64,000 nucleotides of DNA from Novipirellula sp052161655 (lineage in GTDB: Bacteria > Planctomycetota > Planctomycetia > Pirellulales > Pirellulaceae): contig NZ_CP197418.1 of NCBI RefSeq assembly GCF_052161655.1, positions 3,906,001 through 3,970,000 on the forward strand. Reading direction: 5' to 3'. Positions within the stretch are counted from its first letter, which is position 1. Every line of letters starts with the position of its first letter. Made by a program: the position numbers and the translations under genes. The notes under the pieces were generated by a model. It was given only the letters and a program-made list of their open reading frames with translations. It had not been told where the DNA came from and ran no database searches. Below are positions 51,108 to 61,063 of the stretch, one piece after another.

Positions 51108-51458
51108 CTAAGCTGCCAGCGATTCCAGTTCGGTGAGTGACTCGACCGCAATTTCAAGTATGCGTTCAACATCGGCCGCAACGTCATCGCGAGAGCAACG
51201 CTTTAGCACGTCAAGCGATAGGCTTGCAGAATGCATGCGATTACGAATCGCATGCCGGCGATTGGAGGCATCTTCATTCGACACAATGTCGGGTGCATGA
51301 CTTGACCATCTGTTGGCATCAAAGTCATTGCTGAACAACTCGTCGGGCATAGTAACCTCAACCAGCGTCATTTGCAGATTAACGCGACTGACGCGGATGA
51401 TGACTCCAAGTTTGACGAACCGAAGGATTTCCGAGCATGGTGATGTTAGCGCAACCAT
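51108..51458 (-). CDS. Small hypothetical protein
   Basis: A 116-aa protein. The N-terminal half is beta-rich with a VKLGVIIRVSRVNLQMTLVE core; the C-terminal half is a helical pair beginning RRHAIRNRMHSASLSLDVLK, which loosely resembles a histidine-kinase dimerisation helix, though no kinase domain follows. A clear AAGGAGA site precedes the ATG at 51458, supporting the start. Function unknown. Confidence 0.6.
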   Translation of the reverse strand: MVALTSPCSEILRFVKLGVIIRVSRVNLQMTLVEVTMPDELFSNDFDANRWSSHAPDIVSNEDASNRRHAIRNRMHSASLSLDVLKRCSRDDVAADVERILEIAVESLTELESLAA

Positions 51459-51908
51459 TTTAATGTCTCCTTACACAGTTGGCGGATGAGGAATTGAACC
51501 TTCCGTTAGATTTTCCTCGTTTCAGCATACCGTAGCAATCACCGTGCCGATGTACTACGAGATTGATCTTAGGAAAGTCGCTGCCGCCTACCAGGCAGCC
51601 TGAATAAATGCTCAAGGTATTTGATGAGACATTCACTCGAAGCCTTCTCCGGACGGTCCGCAGTTCCCTCTTCTGTTAATGTGAAGCGAGATGAACGGCA
51701 GAGAAGTTTGCAATGAGTTCCAAGCCTCGTTCGACCAATGTTCGAACGTTGCTTCGTGTTACACGTTGCGAAATTTCCGTCAACGATTGGTGATCGCTCG
51801 CGAGGTGACAACTTTGCGCCGCAGATTGGTTGGCACAGCCTTTGCCACACCCCACCTTCGAAGGCGGTTGTTCGATCGCCAACCACTTTGGTCCTGTTGG
51901 AGAATGTT
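51459..51908. other. Gene-free stretch
   Basis: I see no convincing gene, hairpin or known repeat here. Overlapping open frames on both strands lack protein-like composition. Confidence 0.45.
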
Positions 51909-51983
51909 ATGTATATCGGCGGCGGAATTTTGGGAACAATTTTGGTCATCCTCTTGATTGTTTACCTTGCAAAACGCGTTTAG
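51909..51983 (+). CDS. 24-residue hydrophobic peptide
   Basis: Encodes MYIGGGILGTILVILLIVYL ending AKRV: a glycine-rich start, one transmembrane helix and a basic end, the layout of many short single-span peptides. TGGAGA lies six bases before the ATG, which is a better ribosome site than most in this window. Longer in-frame starts upstream are not protein-like. Role unknown; membrane-complex subunit or toxin-like peptide are possible. Confidence 0.5.
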   Translation: MYIGGGILGTILVILLIVYLAKRV

Positions 51984-52198
51984 TTGAAGCTAGCGATTGT
52001 CATCTGCCAAGACATCGAGTCATCACTCGAATCGTCAGGGTGGCAATTTTGAGTCCGCTCTCTATTCGTTTTCATAATGCGTTCGAGGCGGACAAAAGTT
52101 TTCAAAGGCCAGTGCTTGGTTCGACATTCGCATTTTGCCGTGCCCGAATCTTAAACGATTCACGATAGTAGTTTTTACGCCATCTTCCATAAAACTGA

Positions 52199-52855
52199 AT
52201 GTCGAATATGTCCGACCTAACTTACCGTTGTCCGCTTTGCCACGAAGCTGTCAAAGTCGCGCCAGCGCTTGTGGGCGAACAAATTGATTGCCCCAATTGC
52301 CATCGTGTAATCAAGATCGATGCGCCCTCAGCCGAGTTGATCGAAGGGACAGGTGCGGATGGAGATTCGGCAGATCGAGTCGCGTCACCGCTAGATTCCG
52401 AAGAATTGATTCGGCAAGTTCATCCCGTTATGTTTCGCGCCCACCCCTTTCGGTTTTCGTTGCTTTTTATCTGCTTTGTCGTGGGAGTTTTCCTGGCGGC
52501 CGGAGGGCAGCTATTCGAGTTGCCTTGGGAAACAACGGTCGGCTGGGTCGTTGGCGGAGTATTGGCAATGATCGGTGGCGTGGGGCTAATAGTTTGGTGG
52601 ATAAGTACGCGTTCGCTAACGCTCGAGGTGACGAGTAAGCGAACCAGATTGACGAAAGGGCTAATCGCCAAATCGACATCCGAGGTCCAGCATGATGATG
52701 TGCGCAATATTCAAGTTCATCAATCGATTATCGGTCGGATGGTTAATGTCGGCGCACTAGCAATTAGCAGCTCAGGTCAAGACGATTTGGAAATTACCGC
52801 CAATGGTTTGCCAGGGCCAAATCAGATTGCTGAATTGATTCGAGATCGACAGTAG
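52199..52855 (+). CDS. Zinc-ribbon plus bacterial PH-domain membrane protein
   Basis: A 218-aa protein in three parts. Residues 10-45 form a zinc ribbon with two CxxC pairs (YRCPLCHEAV and DCPNCHRV). Residues about 85-105 and 112-135 are two transmembrane helices (FSLLFICFVVGVFLAAG; VGWVVGGVLAMIGGVGLIVW). A bPH2 (YdbS/YdbT-like) domain follows: LTLEVTSKRTRLTKGLIAKS and STSEVQHDDVRNIQVHQSII. Such domains bind within the membrane interface. Function unknown. Confidence 0.82.
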   Translation: MSNMSDLTYRCPLCHEAVKVAPALVGEQIDCPNCHRVIKIDAPSAELIEGTGADGDSADRVASPLDSEELIRQVHPVMFRAHPFRFSLLFICFVVGVFLAAGGQLFELPWETTVGWVVGGVLAMIGGVGLIVWWISTRSLTLEVTSKRTRLTKGLIAKSTSEVQHDDVRNIQVHQSIIGRMVNVGALAISSSGQDDLEITANGLPGPNQIAELIRDRQ

Positions 52856-53246
52856 TGGTCGTTCGCATCGCCTACGGTTGAGGCTCACGACTTTACCAAC
52901 CAATGCTCTTCCCTTTAGTTTGCCGCGATCCGCAACGAAGCTCACTGACCCCGCGAAGTACCCTGATCGTTGGCTTTTGGCAATTTGCGTTATCTTGCTT
53001 GCTGAGATTTTGATGTGTCTCATTGGCAAGCTGGCTTTGAAACATCTTGCATCCTAATTCAAACAGGCGTGATTCAAGCGGGACCTTACTGGTCGGTGAC
53101 CGCCCAGTTTTCGCAACCTCTGCCTTCATAATCTCGCGTAGAAATTATGGCCTACGAATTGCATCAACGAACTCTATTGATCGTGGGCATCAGGTATCCA
53201 CAATACCTGGCCTCAAACATGGAAGCATTTTATCTATAACCGACGC
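52856..53246. other. Gene-free stretch upstream of the bestrophin gene
   Basis: No gene or repeat recognised. It should include the bestrophin promoter. Confidence 0.4.
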
Positions 53247-54320
53247 ATGAAGCCCCAAAGCAATGACGCTGATCCAGTCGTATCCGCTGGTGAGTCAAAA
53301 CCCCTCTCTTATTCCTATTGGCTGGGTACTTTCGTTTTACGTGGGTCGGTTCTGCCACGCATCCTTCCCGATGTAATTGGCTTTGGCGTGCTGGCCGCGG
53401 CAACAGTGTTCACTAGCCAATTCGTAATGAAAAATTACGAAATGAGCTTGGCAATACCGGCAGGGCCGTTTGAGGTCGCCGGTGCGGTGTTGGGATTACT
53501 GCTGGTACTTCGATTGAATGCGGGGTACGACCGGTGGTGGGAGGCACGTAAGTTGTGGGGTGGGATCGTCAACCAATCACGCAACTTGGCAATCGCTGGG
53601 TTGGCGTACGGGTCCGAAGATCAACAATGGCGGGTGCAGTTCATCAAATGGGTTGCGGCCTTTCCTCATGTGACGCGTCGATCCCTTCGCGGTGAACGTT
53701 GCGTGCCCGAGTTGGCGCGTCTATTGACCCCCGAACAGATTGATTGGCTGCAAACCAACGAGCACATGCCTGATGCTGTCTCGCGTCGCATCGCGTCGAT
53801 GCTTCACGATGCTCAGCGAAATGGCCTAAACGGGTTTGCATTTCAGGAAGCGGAACGGCAGCGAAGTTTACTAATCGACCACCTAGGCGGCTGCGAAAGA
53901 ATTCTGAAGACGCCGCTGGCACGGTCGGGGGCGATTCAGGTGCGGCAGTTCATCTTTCTGCTATTGGCGTTTTTACCGCTGAGCTTGCTGCAAGATTTTG
54001 AAGGCACCTTGATCGGAGCATTGCTGGGATCGAACGAATCTCACCGTGTTTGGTTGGTTCCATTGTTCATCATGTTACTAGCTTACATGCTGCTCGCTCT
54101 GGATCGAATCGGGATGGAGTTGCAGAACCCGTTTGATACGCGGCGTGTCGACTTTTTGCCGCTCGACGGAATCTGCATGACCATCGAGAAAAACTTGCTT
54201 GAGTTGTTGCATGACGACAACCTTTATGACGACTCCGCACCGATGGTCAGCGACGTGGAACTGCCTCCGGATGCTTCGGCTCATATCAGCGATGAAGAAC
54301 TCTCCGCAGACATCTCATAG
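53247..54320 (+). CDS. Bestrophin-like anion channel (YneE/UPF0187 family)
   Basis: A 357-aa protein. The family signature around residues 90-115 is plain: PFEVAGAVLGLLLVLRLNAG then YDRWWEARKLWGGIVNQSRN. Hydrophobic segments lie at about residues 35-55, 72-95, 235-258 and 270-290. Bacterial bestrophins form pentameric channels, mostly for anions or cations across the inner membrane. The C-terminus is acidic, ending SDEELSADIS. It converges on the minus-strand oxidoreductase gene, with a perfect palindrome between. Confidence 0.9.
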   Translation: MKPQSNDADPVVSAGESKPLSYSYWLGTFVLRGSVLPRILPDVIGFGVLAAATVFTSQFVMKNYEMSLAIPAGPFEVAGAVLGLLLVLRLNAGYDRWWEARKLWGGIVNQSRNLAIAGLAYGSEDQQWRVQFIKWVAAFPHVTRRSLRGERCVPELARLLTPEQIDWLQTNEHMPDAVSRRIASMLHDAQRNGLNGFAFQEAERQRSLLIDHLGGCERILKTPLARSGAIQVRQFIFLLLAFLPLSLLQDFEGTLIGALLGSNESHRVWLVPLFIMLLAYMLLALDRIGMELQNPFDTRRVDFLPLDGICMTIEKNLLELLHDDNLYDDSAPMVSDVELPPDASAHISDEELSADIS

Positions 54321-54427
54321 GCCAGTGATTGCAACAGAAAAACAACACGGATTACTAACCAAGCAGATGCTTGAGAGTAATCGACGTTAAATAAACAATG
54401 CGACCACTTGGCCGAAAACGTTTCCGG

Positions 54428-54482
54428 TCACCCAAGGCAGAAATTCACGAGGCCAGGCCTCGTGAATTTCTGCCTTGGGTGA
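54428..54482. terminator. Perfect 27-bp palindrome between convergent genes
   Basis: The left arm (54428-54454, TCACCCAAGGCAGAAATTCA followed by CGAGGCC) and the right arm (54456-54482) are exact complements around a single A. Placed between two convergent genes it could terminate both transcripts, although no T-run follows. Perfect arms of this length are unusual for a terminator, so a mobile-element trace is an alternative. Confidence 0.6.
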
Positions 54483-54569
54483 TGTTCTCGCATTTTGGAA
54501 ACTCCGGCCTTCCGCTGCACTCCTCAGCATACATCGGAGCTCTGGTGGCATCAGCGCTCGCCCCGCAGG

Positions 54570-55952
54570 TTAGCCGAGTCCTGGAACGCTCCATCCATCC
54601 CGATAGGTTCGCGAGACGAGTGAAGTGGCTTCCGGGCTGTTGGTGAACGTTTGGTTGTCGCGGTCCCAGTGAAGCCAGTCAGCGCTAACTCGATCCGCCA
54701 TCGCGCCTACCAAGACGGCCTCGGTAAGCGGCCCTCCATGGCTAAAGTCGTCACACGCCTTGCGGCCTTCGACGACGGCATCGACCCAGTCATGGTAATG
54801 ATCTTGCTTGGCCAAATGATGTCGACTGAGGGTGGTGGGAAGCTTCATGTGGGGCAAGGCAACCGGCATTCCGCGACGATAGTTCTTGAAAATCGTGCCC
54901 GTTTCGCCGATCCAACATGCGCCTGATTCTGGCAGCGTGTCGACTCCAGGCGGCAAGGGGATCCGGCTCGCGTCCGGTCGCATTTCGCCGTCATGCCAAG
55001 TCAACTTGACGGTATCGCCAGCAGTGATATCGCTCCCTGGGAAAACGAGTTCCACCTTCCGTTGCTTTCCCCACAACGGTCCGGTCGTGATCGGAGTCAA
55101 CTGACGCACTCGCAGCGGTGCGGTCAACTTCAACGCGTCAAAACTGATGTCGAAATGGTGGCAGCCCATGTCACCCATTTCACCAACACCAAATCCATAC
55201 CAGGCACGCCATGTCTGCGGATGGTAGGTGTTTGCGTAATAAGGTCGCGGCGTCTGCACGCCCAGCCAAAGATCCCAATCCAAGCTGGCGGGAACCGCGT
55301 CACCGCGGCCGCTGATGTCGGTGTTCTTGGGCCACCAACTGAGTTTCTTGTTCTCCCACAGAATCACTTCCTTGATCTTACCGATGACGCCACTTCGAAT
55401 CAGTTCGACTGTGTGGCGACTCTCGATACTCGATCGACCCTGATTTCCTAACTGCGTGACGACGCCTGCCGCGGCCGCCTCTTGCGTGATCACGCGGCAT
55501 TCGTGCAGTGTACTTGCCATCGGTTTTTGCAAGTACATATGCTTTTTCGCACGGATGGCGGTGACGGCGGGTGCGGCGTGCATGTGGTCGGGTGTGCCGA
55601 TGGTAACCGCATCAAATTTGTCAGCATGGTCAGCCAACAATTCTCGCCAATCTCGATGTCGAGAGGCGTCAGGATGTTTGCCTGCGGCAGCGGTCAGGTA
55701 GTTCGAGTCGACATCACACAACGCGGTGATTTGGACCTTGGGATGGGATGCGACGCTGTCCATCGTCCGGCCGCCCATGCCGCCGACACCGATGCATGCA
55801 ACTTGCAATTTCGAATTCAGTGAAGCGCTGCGGACGATTGCAGGACAACCGATGACTCCCACCGTAGCTGCTGCGGCGTTCCTGAGAAGCTGTCGCCGAG
55901 TTAGCGAAGAGTCGTGGATGCAGGGGGCAATTGATGACGTCAGTTTTTTCAT
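54570..55952 (-). CDS. Tat-exported Gfo/Idh/MocA family oxidoreductase
   Basis: A 460-aa protein. The twin-arginine signal LTRRQLLRNAAAATVGVIG directs folded export. The NAD(P)-binding fold starts at VACIGVGGMGGRTMDSVASH, and the family Lys motif is KHMYLQKPMASTLHECR, followed by GNQGRSSIESRHTVELIRSG. This planctomycete subgroup usually acts on sugars or cyclitols; the substrate is unknown. Length is normal. It is the only gene on its strand between two convergent or distant neighbours. Confidence 0.92.
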   Translation of the reverse strand: MKKLTSSIAPCIHDSSLTRRQLLRNAAAATVGVIGCPAIVRSASLNSKLQVACIGVGGMGGRTMDSVASHPKVQITALCDVDSNYLTAAAGKHPDASRHRDWRELLADHADKFDAVTIGTPDHMHAAPAVTAIRAKKHMYLQKPMASTLHECRVITQEAAAAGVVTQLGNQGRSSIESRHTVELIRSGVIGKIKEVILWENKKLSWWPKNTDISGRGDAVPASLDWDLWLGVQTPRPYYANTYHPQTWRAWYGFGVGEMGDMGCHHFDISFDALKLTAPLRVRQLTPITTGPLWGKQRKVELVFPGSDITAGDTVKLTWHDGEMRPDASRIPLPPGVDTLPESGACWIGETGTIFKNYRRGMPVALPHMKLPTTLSRHHLAKQDHYHDWVDAVVEGRKACDDFSHGGPLTEAVLVGAMADRVSADWLHWDRDNQTFTNSPEATSLVSRTYRDGWSVPGLG

Positions 55953-56203
55953 GGTGTATTCCGAGAGAACGATACTGCGAGAACGATACTGCGTAATAGT
56001 TTGATCGCGAGATTATAACCCTTTCCTCTTTCGCATGGGGTGGCGGCGCCGAAGAGGCTTGATCCACCCTACATTATCTGCGGGACGACGAAAGAGTGAC
56101 GGGTAACGGAAATGAGCAAATCAAACGGCAGAATCGAAATAACGGTAAATGAACCCCTTGCCTCTGAGCCAAGACATTGTTTGCGGCCCGGTTACCGCAG
56201 GGC

Positions 56204-59080
56204 CTAGGTCGTCGAATCCAACTTTTCGAGAGCCGCATTCAACTGAACGACTTCGTTATCAAGTTTCGCGAATGTCGTGGAGAGTGTATCGAGATCATTC
56301 TCCGTTGCACACAATTCTAAGGCCCGAGCTGCTTCTACGACGCCGGTTGCATCGAAAATTGCCGCAGATCCTTTGAGTGTGTGCGAGAGGCGACGGATAG
56401 AATCGGTGTCGCGGGAATCAACGGCCACGCCTAATCTAGAAATCAAATCCGTGGACTCTTGTCTTAGAACCGACGCGAGCATGCGTACCTGAGACTCATC
56501 GCCGTAACGTTCGAGCGCAAACGCGACACTGATGACTTGGCGATCACTCGATGGTTCCAACTCACTGTTTTCGTCGACAACGGCCTTTTCAACAACGGCC
56601 CTATCAGCGTCTGCCCTCTCAGCACCAGCCTGTTCAGCAAGGACTTGTTCCACCACTGCTTGTGCCGTTAGTTCGGCCGAGTCACGGTCTGAATCGTTCG
56701 AGGGACCGATTTGGTCTTCAGCGGCGAACTTTTCGATCTCTTCGAACAGCAACTTCGGTTGGATCGGTTTTGACAGATAGCTGTCCATTCCCGCTTCGAG
56801 ACAGTGTTGTTCATCGCCTTTCATTGCCCCGGCAGTCATCGCGACAATGGGCGTACGTCGAATGCCCGCAGTTTCTTTTTTGCGAATGGCTTTGGTTGCT
56901 TCCAGACCGTCCATGTTGGGCATCTGAACGTCCATCAATACGATGTCAAATGCCTGTTTATCTAGAGCCGCGATAGCTTCGAGTCCATCATTGGCAACGA
57001 TGACTTCGTGGCCTTGTTGCGACAATAGTCCGACGGCCACTTTCTGGTTCACCACGCCGTCTTCGACCAATAGGATCTTAAGTTTGCGATATTCATGTTT
57101 CGGTTCACCGATCGAGTTGACCTGCGATGCACGTTCACTGCCGGATATTTGTAACAGCGTCTCAAGCAGATCCGACTGTACGACCGGTTTTTGCAAGTAA
57201 CGAGCGACTCCTAGTTTGCGGCAGCGTTCGACGTCACCCGCTTTCGCGCAAGTCGCAAGCATGATCGTGTGATAGGTTCCCAGCCCGCTTAACTCTTGCA
57301 TCCGCGCCGCGATACCGAAGCCGTCAATGTCGAACATCAGACTATCGATGAGGACAATCCGATAAGGTTGTCCTGCTGCGGCAGCGCGTTTCAACTCTGT
57401 GATGGCGTCCATTCCGGATTCTGCGAGTGTCACTTCCATCCCCCAGTGACCCAGCAATTCATCAAGGATGCGGCGGAGGCGTTCGTTGTCGTCGACGACC
57501 AGCACCGGAATCCCGCGCAACACCGCAAGTTCGGTTTGCGGTTGTGGTTTCGTGTCGATTCCAAAGCGAGCAGTGAAGTGAAACGTGGTTCCCTGGTCGA
57601 CTTCGCTTTCTACCCAAATTCGACCTTGCATCATTTCCACCAATTGGGTCGAAACAGTCAAGCCGAGACCTGTGCCGCCAAATTGCCGATTGGTCGACGG
57701 ATCGGCTTGGCTGAACGATTCAAAAATGGCTTGCTGTCGGTCAGCAGGGATTCCGATACCTGTGTCGCGAACTGAAAAGTGGACGCTGATGCTGTCGTCC
57801 GAAGTTGCTATTGTCGCAACGTCGACTTCGATCTCGCCCTTCGCTGTAAACTTGATGGCATTGCCCACAAGATTCATCACGATCTGACCCAAGCGACCGG
57901 CGTCACCTACGACTGTCTCCGGCAGATCAGGATCGAAGTGGCACAACAATTCCACTCCATTGCTGCCGGCCAACGGTCCGAGTGTTCGTACGGTTTGACC
58001 GACATGATCGCGGAGACGAAAGGCACGTTGTTCCAGATCAAGTTTTCCAGCTTCGATTTTGGAGAAATCCAGAATGTCGTTGAGCAACCGAAGCAGCGAG
58101 TCGGCCGAGTTCTTGACCATGTTCAAATAGTCGCGTTGCTCAGCCGACGGAGATGTGTTGAGCAACAACTCGCTCATACCGATGATGCCGTTCATCGGAG
58201 TACGAATCTCATGGCTCATGTTCGCTAGGAATTCACCCTTGGCACGATTCGCATTTTCAGCCACTTCTTTCGCAACTCGGACTTCTTCTTCGGCCCGAAC
58301 CCGCTCCGAGACATCCCAGAACATGACTTGGATGCCGCTGATGTTCCCGTTGGAATCATGTACCGGGGCTTTGAAAAACTCGAAATAAGATCGTTCGCCT
58401 TCGGCGTTCTCGAATTCTTCGACTGCTTTGACAACTTTGCCTGTTTCGACGACACGACGATCGTTGAGCGAGTATTTTTTGGCGAGTTCGGGCGGGAACA
58501 AATCACGGTCTCGTTTGCCGACCATCTGATCCAGTGTAAGACCGACCGTATTGCAGTATGTCTGATTCGCAAATAAAACCTTTCCGCTCCTGCTTTTTCG
58601 CACCACATGCATCGGCATGCTTTCGACGAGCGAGGAATAGCGTGCTTCCGATTCTCGAATTGCGGTGATGTCGGTGCCGATTCCTCCCACATAAATTGGA
58701 TTGCGTTGCGAGTCATGAACAACGCTGACCCGGTCGTGCAACCAAACAACCGATCCATCGGGGCGGACGATTCGATAATCGTGTTCGATGTTTTTGCGTT
58801 TCAGCAGTCGTCCCACGCGACGCTCTACCTTGGCTCGATCGTCTGGATGGACTGCTTCAAGCCAGTAGTTGGGGGTGGACGCCAGTTCTTTCAGAGGCCG
58901 ACCGTAAATCCGTTCGGCAACGCGATTGACGTAGATCAGTTGTTTTCCATCTAACGACGTCGACCAAACCAGGTGATTGGCAGCGTTGATCAGAGACTTC
59001 AGCAACTGGTCTTTTCGCGGACGTATGCTACCTCCACCGCCTCCGTCCAGCAAATTATCGTAGGATGCGCCTATGTCCAC
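56204..59080 (-). CDS. Hybrid sensor histidine kinase PAS-PAS-HK-REC-REC-Hpt
   Basis: A 958-aa cytoplasmic multistep phosphorelay protein. PAS 1 spans about residues 25-140 and PAS 2 about 147-260. The DHp helix has the phospho-His in FLANMSHEIRTPMNGIIGMS near residue 288, and the ATPase domain shows NLVGNAIKFT, DTGIGIP and GGTGLGLTVS. Receiver 1 (about 535-655) has Asp in IVLIDSLMFD; receiver 2 (about 675-795) has Asp in IVLMDVQMPNMDG and Lys in LSKPIQ. An Ala/Glu-rich linker leads to a C-terminal Hpt domain with HTLKGSAA near residue 900. No membrane segment. No partner adjoins it. Confidence 0.94.
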   Translation of the reverse strand: MDIGASYDNLLDGGGGGSIRPRKDQLLKSLINAANHLVWSTSLDGKQLIYVNRVAERIYGRPLKELASTPNYWLEAVHPDDRAKVERRVGRLLKRKNIEHDYRIVRPDGSVVWLHDRVSVVHDSQRNPIYVGGIGTDITAIRESEARYSSLVESMPMHVVRKSRSGKVLFANQTYCNTVGLTLDQMVGKRDRDLFPPELAKKYSLNDRRVVETGKVVKAVEEFENAEGERSYFEFFKAPVHDSNGNISGIQVMFWDVSERVRAEEEVRVAKEVAENANRAKGEFLANMSHEIRTPMNGIIGMSELLLNTSPSAEQRDYLNMVKNSADSLLRLLNDILDFSKIEAGKLDLEQRAFRLRDHVGQTVRTLGPLAGSNGVELLCHFDPDLPETVVGDAGRLGQIVMNLVGNAIKFTAKGEIEVDVATIATSDDSISVHFSVRDTGIGIPADRQQAIFESFSQADPSTNRQFGGTGLGLTVSTQLVEMMQGRIWVESEVDQGTTFHFTARFGIDTKPQPQTELAVLRGIPVLVVDDNERLRRILDELLGHWGMEVTLAESGMDAITELKRAAAAGQPYRIVLIDSLMFDIDGFGIAARMQELSGLGTYHTIMLATCAKAGDVERCRKLGVARYLQKPVVQSDLLETLLQISGSERASQVNSIGEPKHEYRKLKILLVEDGVVNQKVAVGLLSQQGHEVIVANDGLEAIAALDKQAFDIVLMDVQMPNMDGLEATKAIRKKETAGIRRTPIVAMTAGAMKGDEQHCLEAGMDSYLSKPIQPKLLFEEIEKFAAEDQIGPSNDSDRDSAELTAQAVVEQVLAEQAGAERADADRAVVEKAVVDENSELEPSSDRQVISVAFALERYGDESQVRMLASVLRQESTDLISRLGVAVDSRDTDSIRRLSHTLKGSAAIFDATGVVEAARALELCATENDLDTLSTTFAKLDNEVVQLNAALEKLDSTT

Positions 59081-59313
59081 ATTTCACTCGTTGATGTTTC
59101 AGTGAGCTCTAACCAGATTCATTTCAACGTCTTCCATGTCAACGTCTAGCCAACCAAGTGACTATCTCTGCAGACTAACACGATGAATCGCTGTGTACAG
59201 TATAACACCAATTCAAAGTGGATTTTGACTGGAGACTTGGGGGCGATGCATGATCTGCGGAACCCGCCGACGGTGTGAACGTCCGATTTTGGAAGCACGG
59301 CAATCTCATCAAG

Positions 59314-59518
59314 TCACCTCCCAAACAAGATCGTTTCGAGGAATTCTGCGTTCCATCCGGCTCGTTCTCGTTTTGTCATCAGAGATGAACGTGAACTGTC
59401 TTGGTCGAGTAAGCTTTTGCAAATCGGCGGGTGAAACTCATCTTCTCGGTCGCATTTTCCAACCGGATGCGACTGACGTCTTCGCCCAAAACAACATGCA
59501 ACACCTCGGGAAATAAAG
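59314..59518 (-). pseudogene. ISAs1-family transposase C-terminal remnant
   Basis: One frame reads VLHVVLGEDVSRIRLENATE then KMSFTRRFAKAYSTK, matching the ISAs1 pattern LDV-x-F-x-EDxSRIRxxNAxE. After a frameshift near 59405 the next frame gives SSLMTKRERAGWNAEFLETI, the usual K-R-x-x-AGW-x-x-x-F-L end, with a stop at 59314-59316. The 5' part is lost at the inverted-repeat element next to it. Inactive. Confidence 0.7.
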
Positions 59519-59580
59519 GGTGCAGGTACCGATAGTACGCAAGGCGAATGGCAAAGTCGATATAACGGTGCCTGGCCCCC
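59518..59580. repeat. Imperfect inverted repeat related to 48616-48679
   Basis: GGGTGCAGGTACCGAT at the left, ATAACGGTGCCTGGCCCCC at the right, same length and termini as the 48616 element with a few mismatches. Confidence 0.65.
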
Positions 59581-59636
59581 GTTGCCTCTTGGGCCTTCTT
59601 GCCACTCGCCAGGAAGACCATCTGCCTCGGGCCTCA

Positions 59637-60833
59637 TTACGTCAAATCATGGATCCGAATCTGCAACTTCGGTTTAACGTTTGCTGGAGAGGTCCTGTGT
59701 AACTTGATCGTGTTGCAGTCATTGAACTGCATAAATGACTCCAATTCACTTCGCAGGGCACGGAGTAACGCATCGGTTTTCAAGACCGTGGGTTCCAGTG
59801 CGAGATGATGAATATGCAGCAGTGATGCTTTCCTCTCGGTTTTGCAGTCCATTCGCGCGACAAGTTTTCCGTCCCACAGAATGGGTAAAGAGAAGTAGCC
59901 GTATCGGCGTTTGGGCTCAGGCACATAGCACTCAATTAGATAGTCAAATCCAAACAGTGACTTCATGCGGTTGCGCTGAATGACAAGATTGTCAAACGGC
60001 GAGAGTATCTTCAGCTTGCTGCGGGGCAATGGCTTTTTTAGAAGCTCCAATGAGTCTGGCAGCGCATAGTAGAGCTGGCCTGCGACACGAATCTGTAGCA
60101 GCTCGCCATTAGAAACCATGTCCTGTAAGGTCGCAGAAACAAGCGGCTTTGTGCCGCGAAGCAAATAGGCTATTTCTGCAGGCTGTCCCAACCCGTTTGC
60201 TCTCAGATATCGTGTAATCAGAAACCGAGCGTATTCCTGCGGCTCAGGGAGGGTGGTGTTGGTACCTGCTGGCAATACCCGCTCGGTGAGATCATAAACT
60301 TTGTGAAAGTTCACACGGTACGGCACCATCAGATCCCCCTGCATGAACAGATATTCCAAGGCGCGTTTGGCGGGCTTGGTTTTCCATTCACCGATCTTCT
60401 TACCAGTATGCTCAAAATCTTTGGCCATCAAGGGGCCCTCGGTGGCAATTCGCCTGAGCACCAATTTCATCAATCGCTCATCACGCTTGTACCAATGGCT
60501 CTGCTCGCCACTTGCCAACGCATGTTTGCGAGGCAGGCTAAACCGGTAGTCACGAAAGGGCAGGTAGGCAGCCGCATGAGACCAGTATTCAAAGACCTGT
60601 TTGTCGGAAAGCAGCTGATCGAGCTGGGAAGCTTTGTAACGCGGGTTGCGATTCCACAGAGTATGGTGATGGGCGCGCTGAACAACGGAGATGGTATCAA
60701 TCTGGATATAGCCAAGGTGTTCAATCGCAGACAACGTCGCTTCGGTTGCACGACCGGTTTGATTCGTCGGTGGAACCCTTTGTGATTGCAAAACCAGTTT
60801 TCTGGCTTGTTCCGTAGAGAGTGATTCTTTCAT
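59637..60833 (-). CDS. YcaQ/AlkZ-like winged-helix DNA glycosylase
   Basis: A 398-aa protein of the HTH_42 family, whose studied members (E. coli YcaQ/AlkX, Streptomyces AlkZ) unhook DNA interstrand crosslinks and remove bulky alkyl lesions. The signature HLGYIQIDTISVVQRAHHHT near residue 40 is strong, followed by FEYWSHAAAYLPFRDYRF, and the C-terminal QLYYALPDSLELL and LSPFDNLVIQRNRMKSLFGF. The catalytic Q-x-D appears as QID. ATG 60833 (MKESLSTEQARKLVLQ) is preferred; the longer form is not protein-like. Confidence 0.88.
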   Translation of the reverse strand: MKESLSTEQARKLVLQSQRVPPTNQTGRATEATLSAIEHLGYIQIDTISVVQRAHHHTLWNRNPRYKASQLDQLLSDKQVFEYWSHAAAYLPFRDYRFSLPRKHALASGEQSHWYKRDERLMKLVLRRIATEGPLMAKDFEHTGKKIGEWKTKPAKRALEYLFMQGDLMVPYRVNFHKVYDLTERVLPAGTNTTLPEPQEYARFLITRYLRANGLGQPAEIAYLLRGTKPLVSATLQDMVSNGELLQIRVAGQLYYALPDSLELLKKPLPRSKLKILSPFDNLVIQRNRMKSLFGFDYLIECYVPEPKRRYGYFSLPILWDGKLVARMDCKTERKASLLHIHHLALEPTVLKTDALLRALRSELESFMQFNDCNTIKLHRTSPANVKPKLQIRIHDLT

Positions 60834-61063
60834 AGGAGAGCAGTATCCAGCGGATCGAACCGTTTGGTCATGGTTTCGGATTCTTCTGTTTTGACGCAAA
60901 CTGTAACACATCGACCACGTCCACCAAGCAGTGCACGCGGTCATACCCCTTAGAGAGTCAGTCGCCGATCACTCGCAAAATCGACAGACGCGAAGAACTT
61001 TTCTACAATCATTGTTGTGCGTGTCGTCGAACACGAACTTTACCTTCGGAATGAGCGAACGAA

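Noticed and set aside
51569..51949. 126-codon minus-strand frame in the 51459-51908 gap
   Set aside because: No start context or domain, and it overlaps the better supported 24-residue peptide gene.
59748..59810. tRNA-like segment (CGGTTTTCAAGACCGTGGGTTCCA)
   Set aside because: It lies inside the YcaQ-like coding sequence and does not fold into a full cloverleaf with acceptor stem and CCA-proximal pairing.
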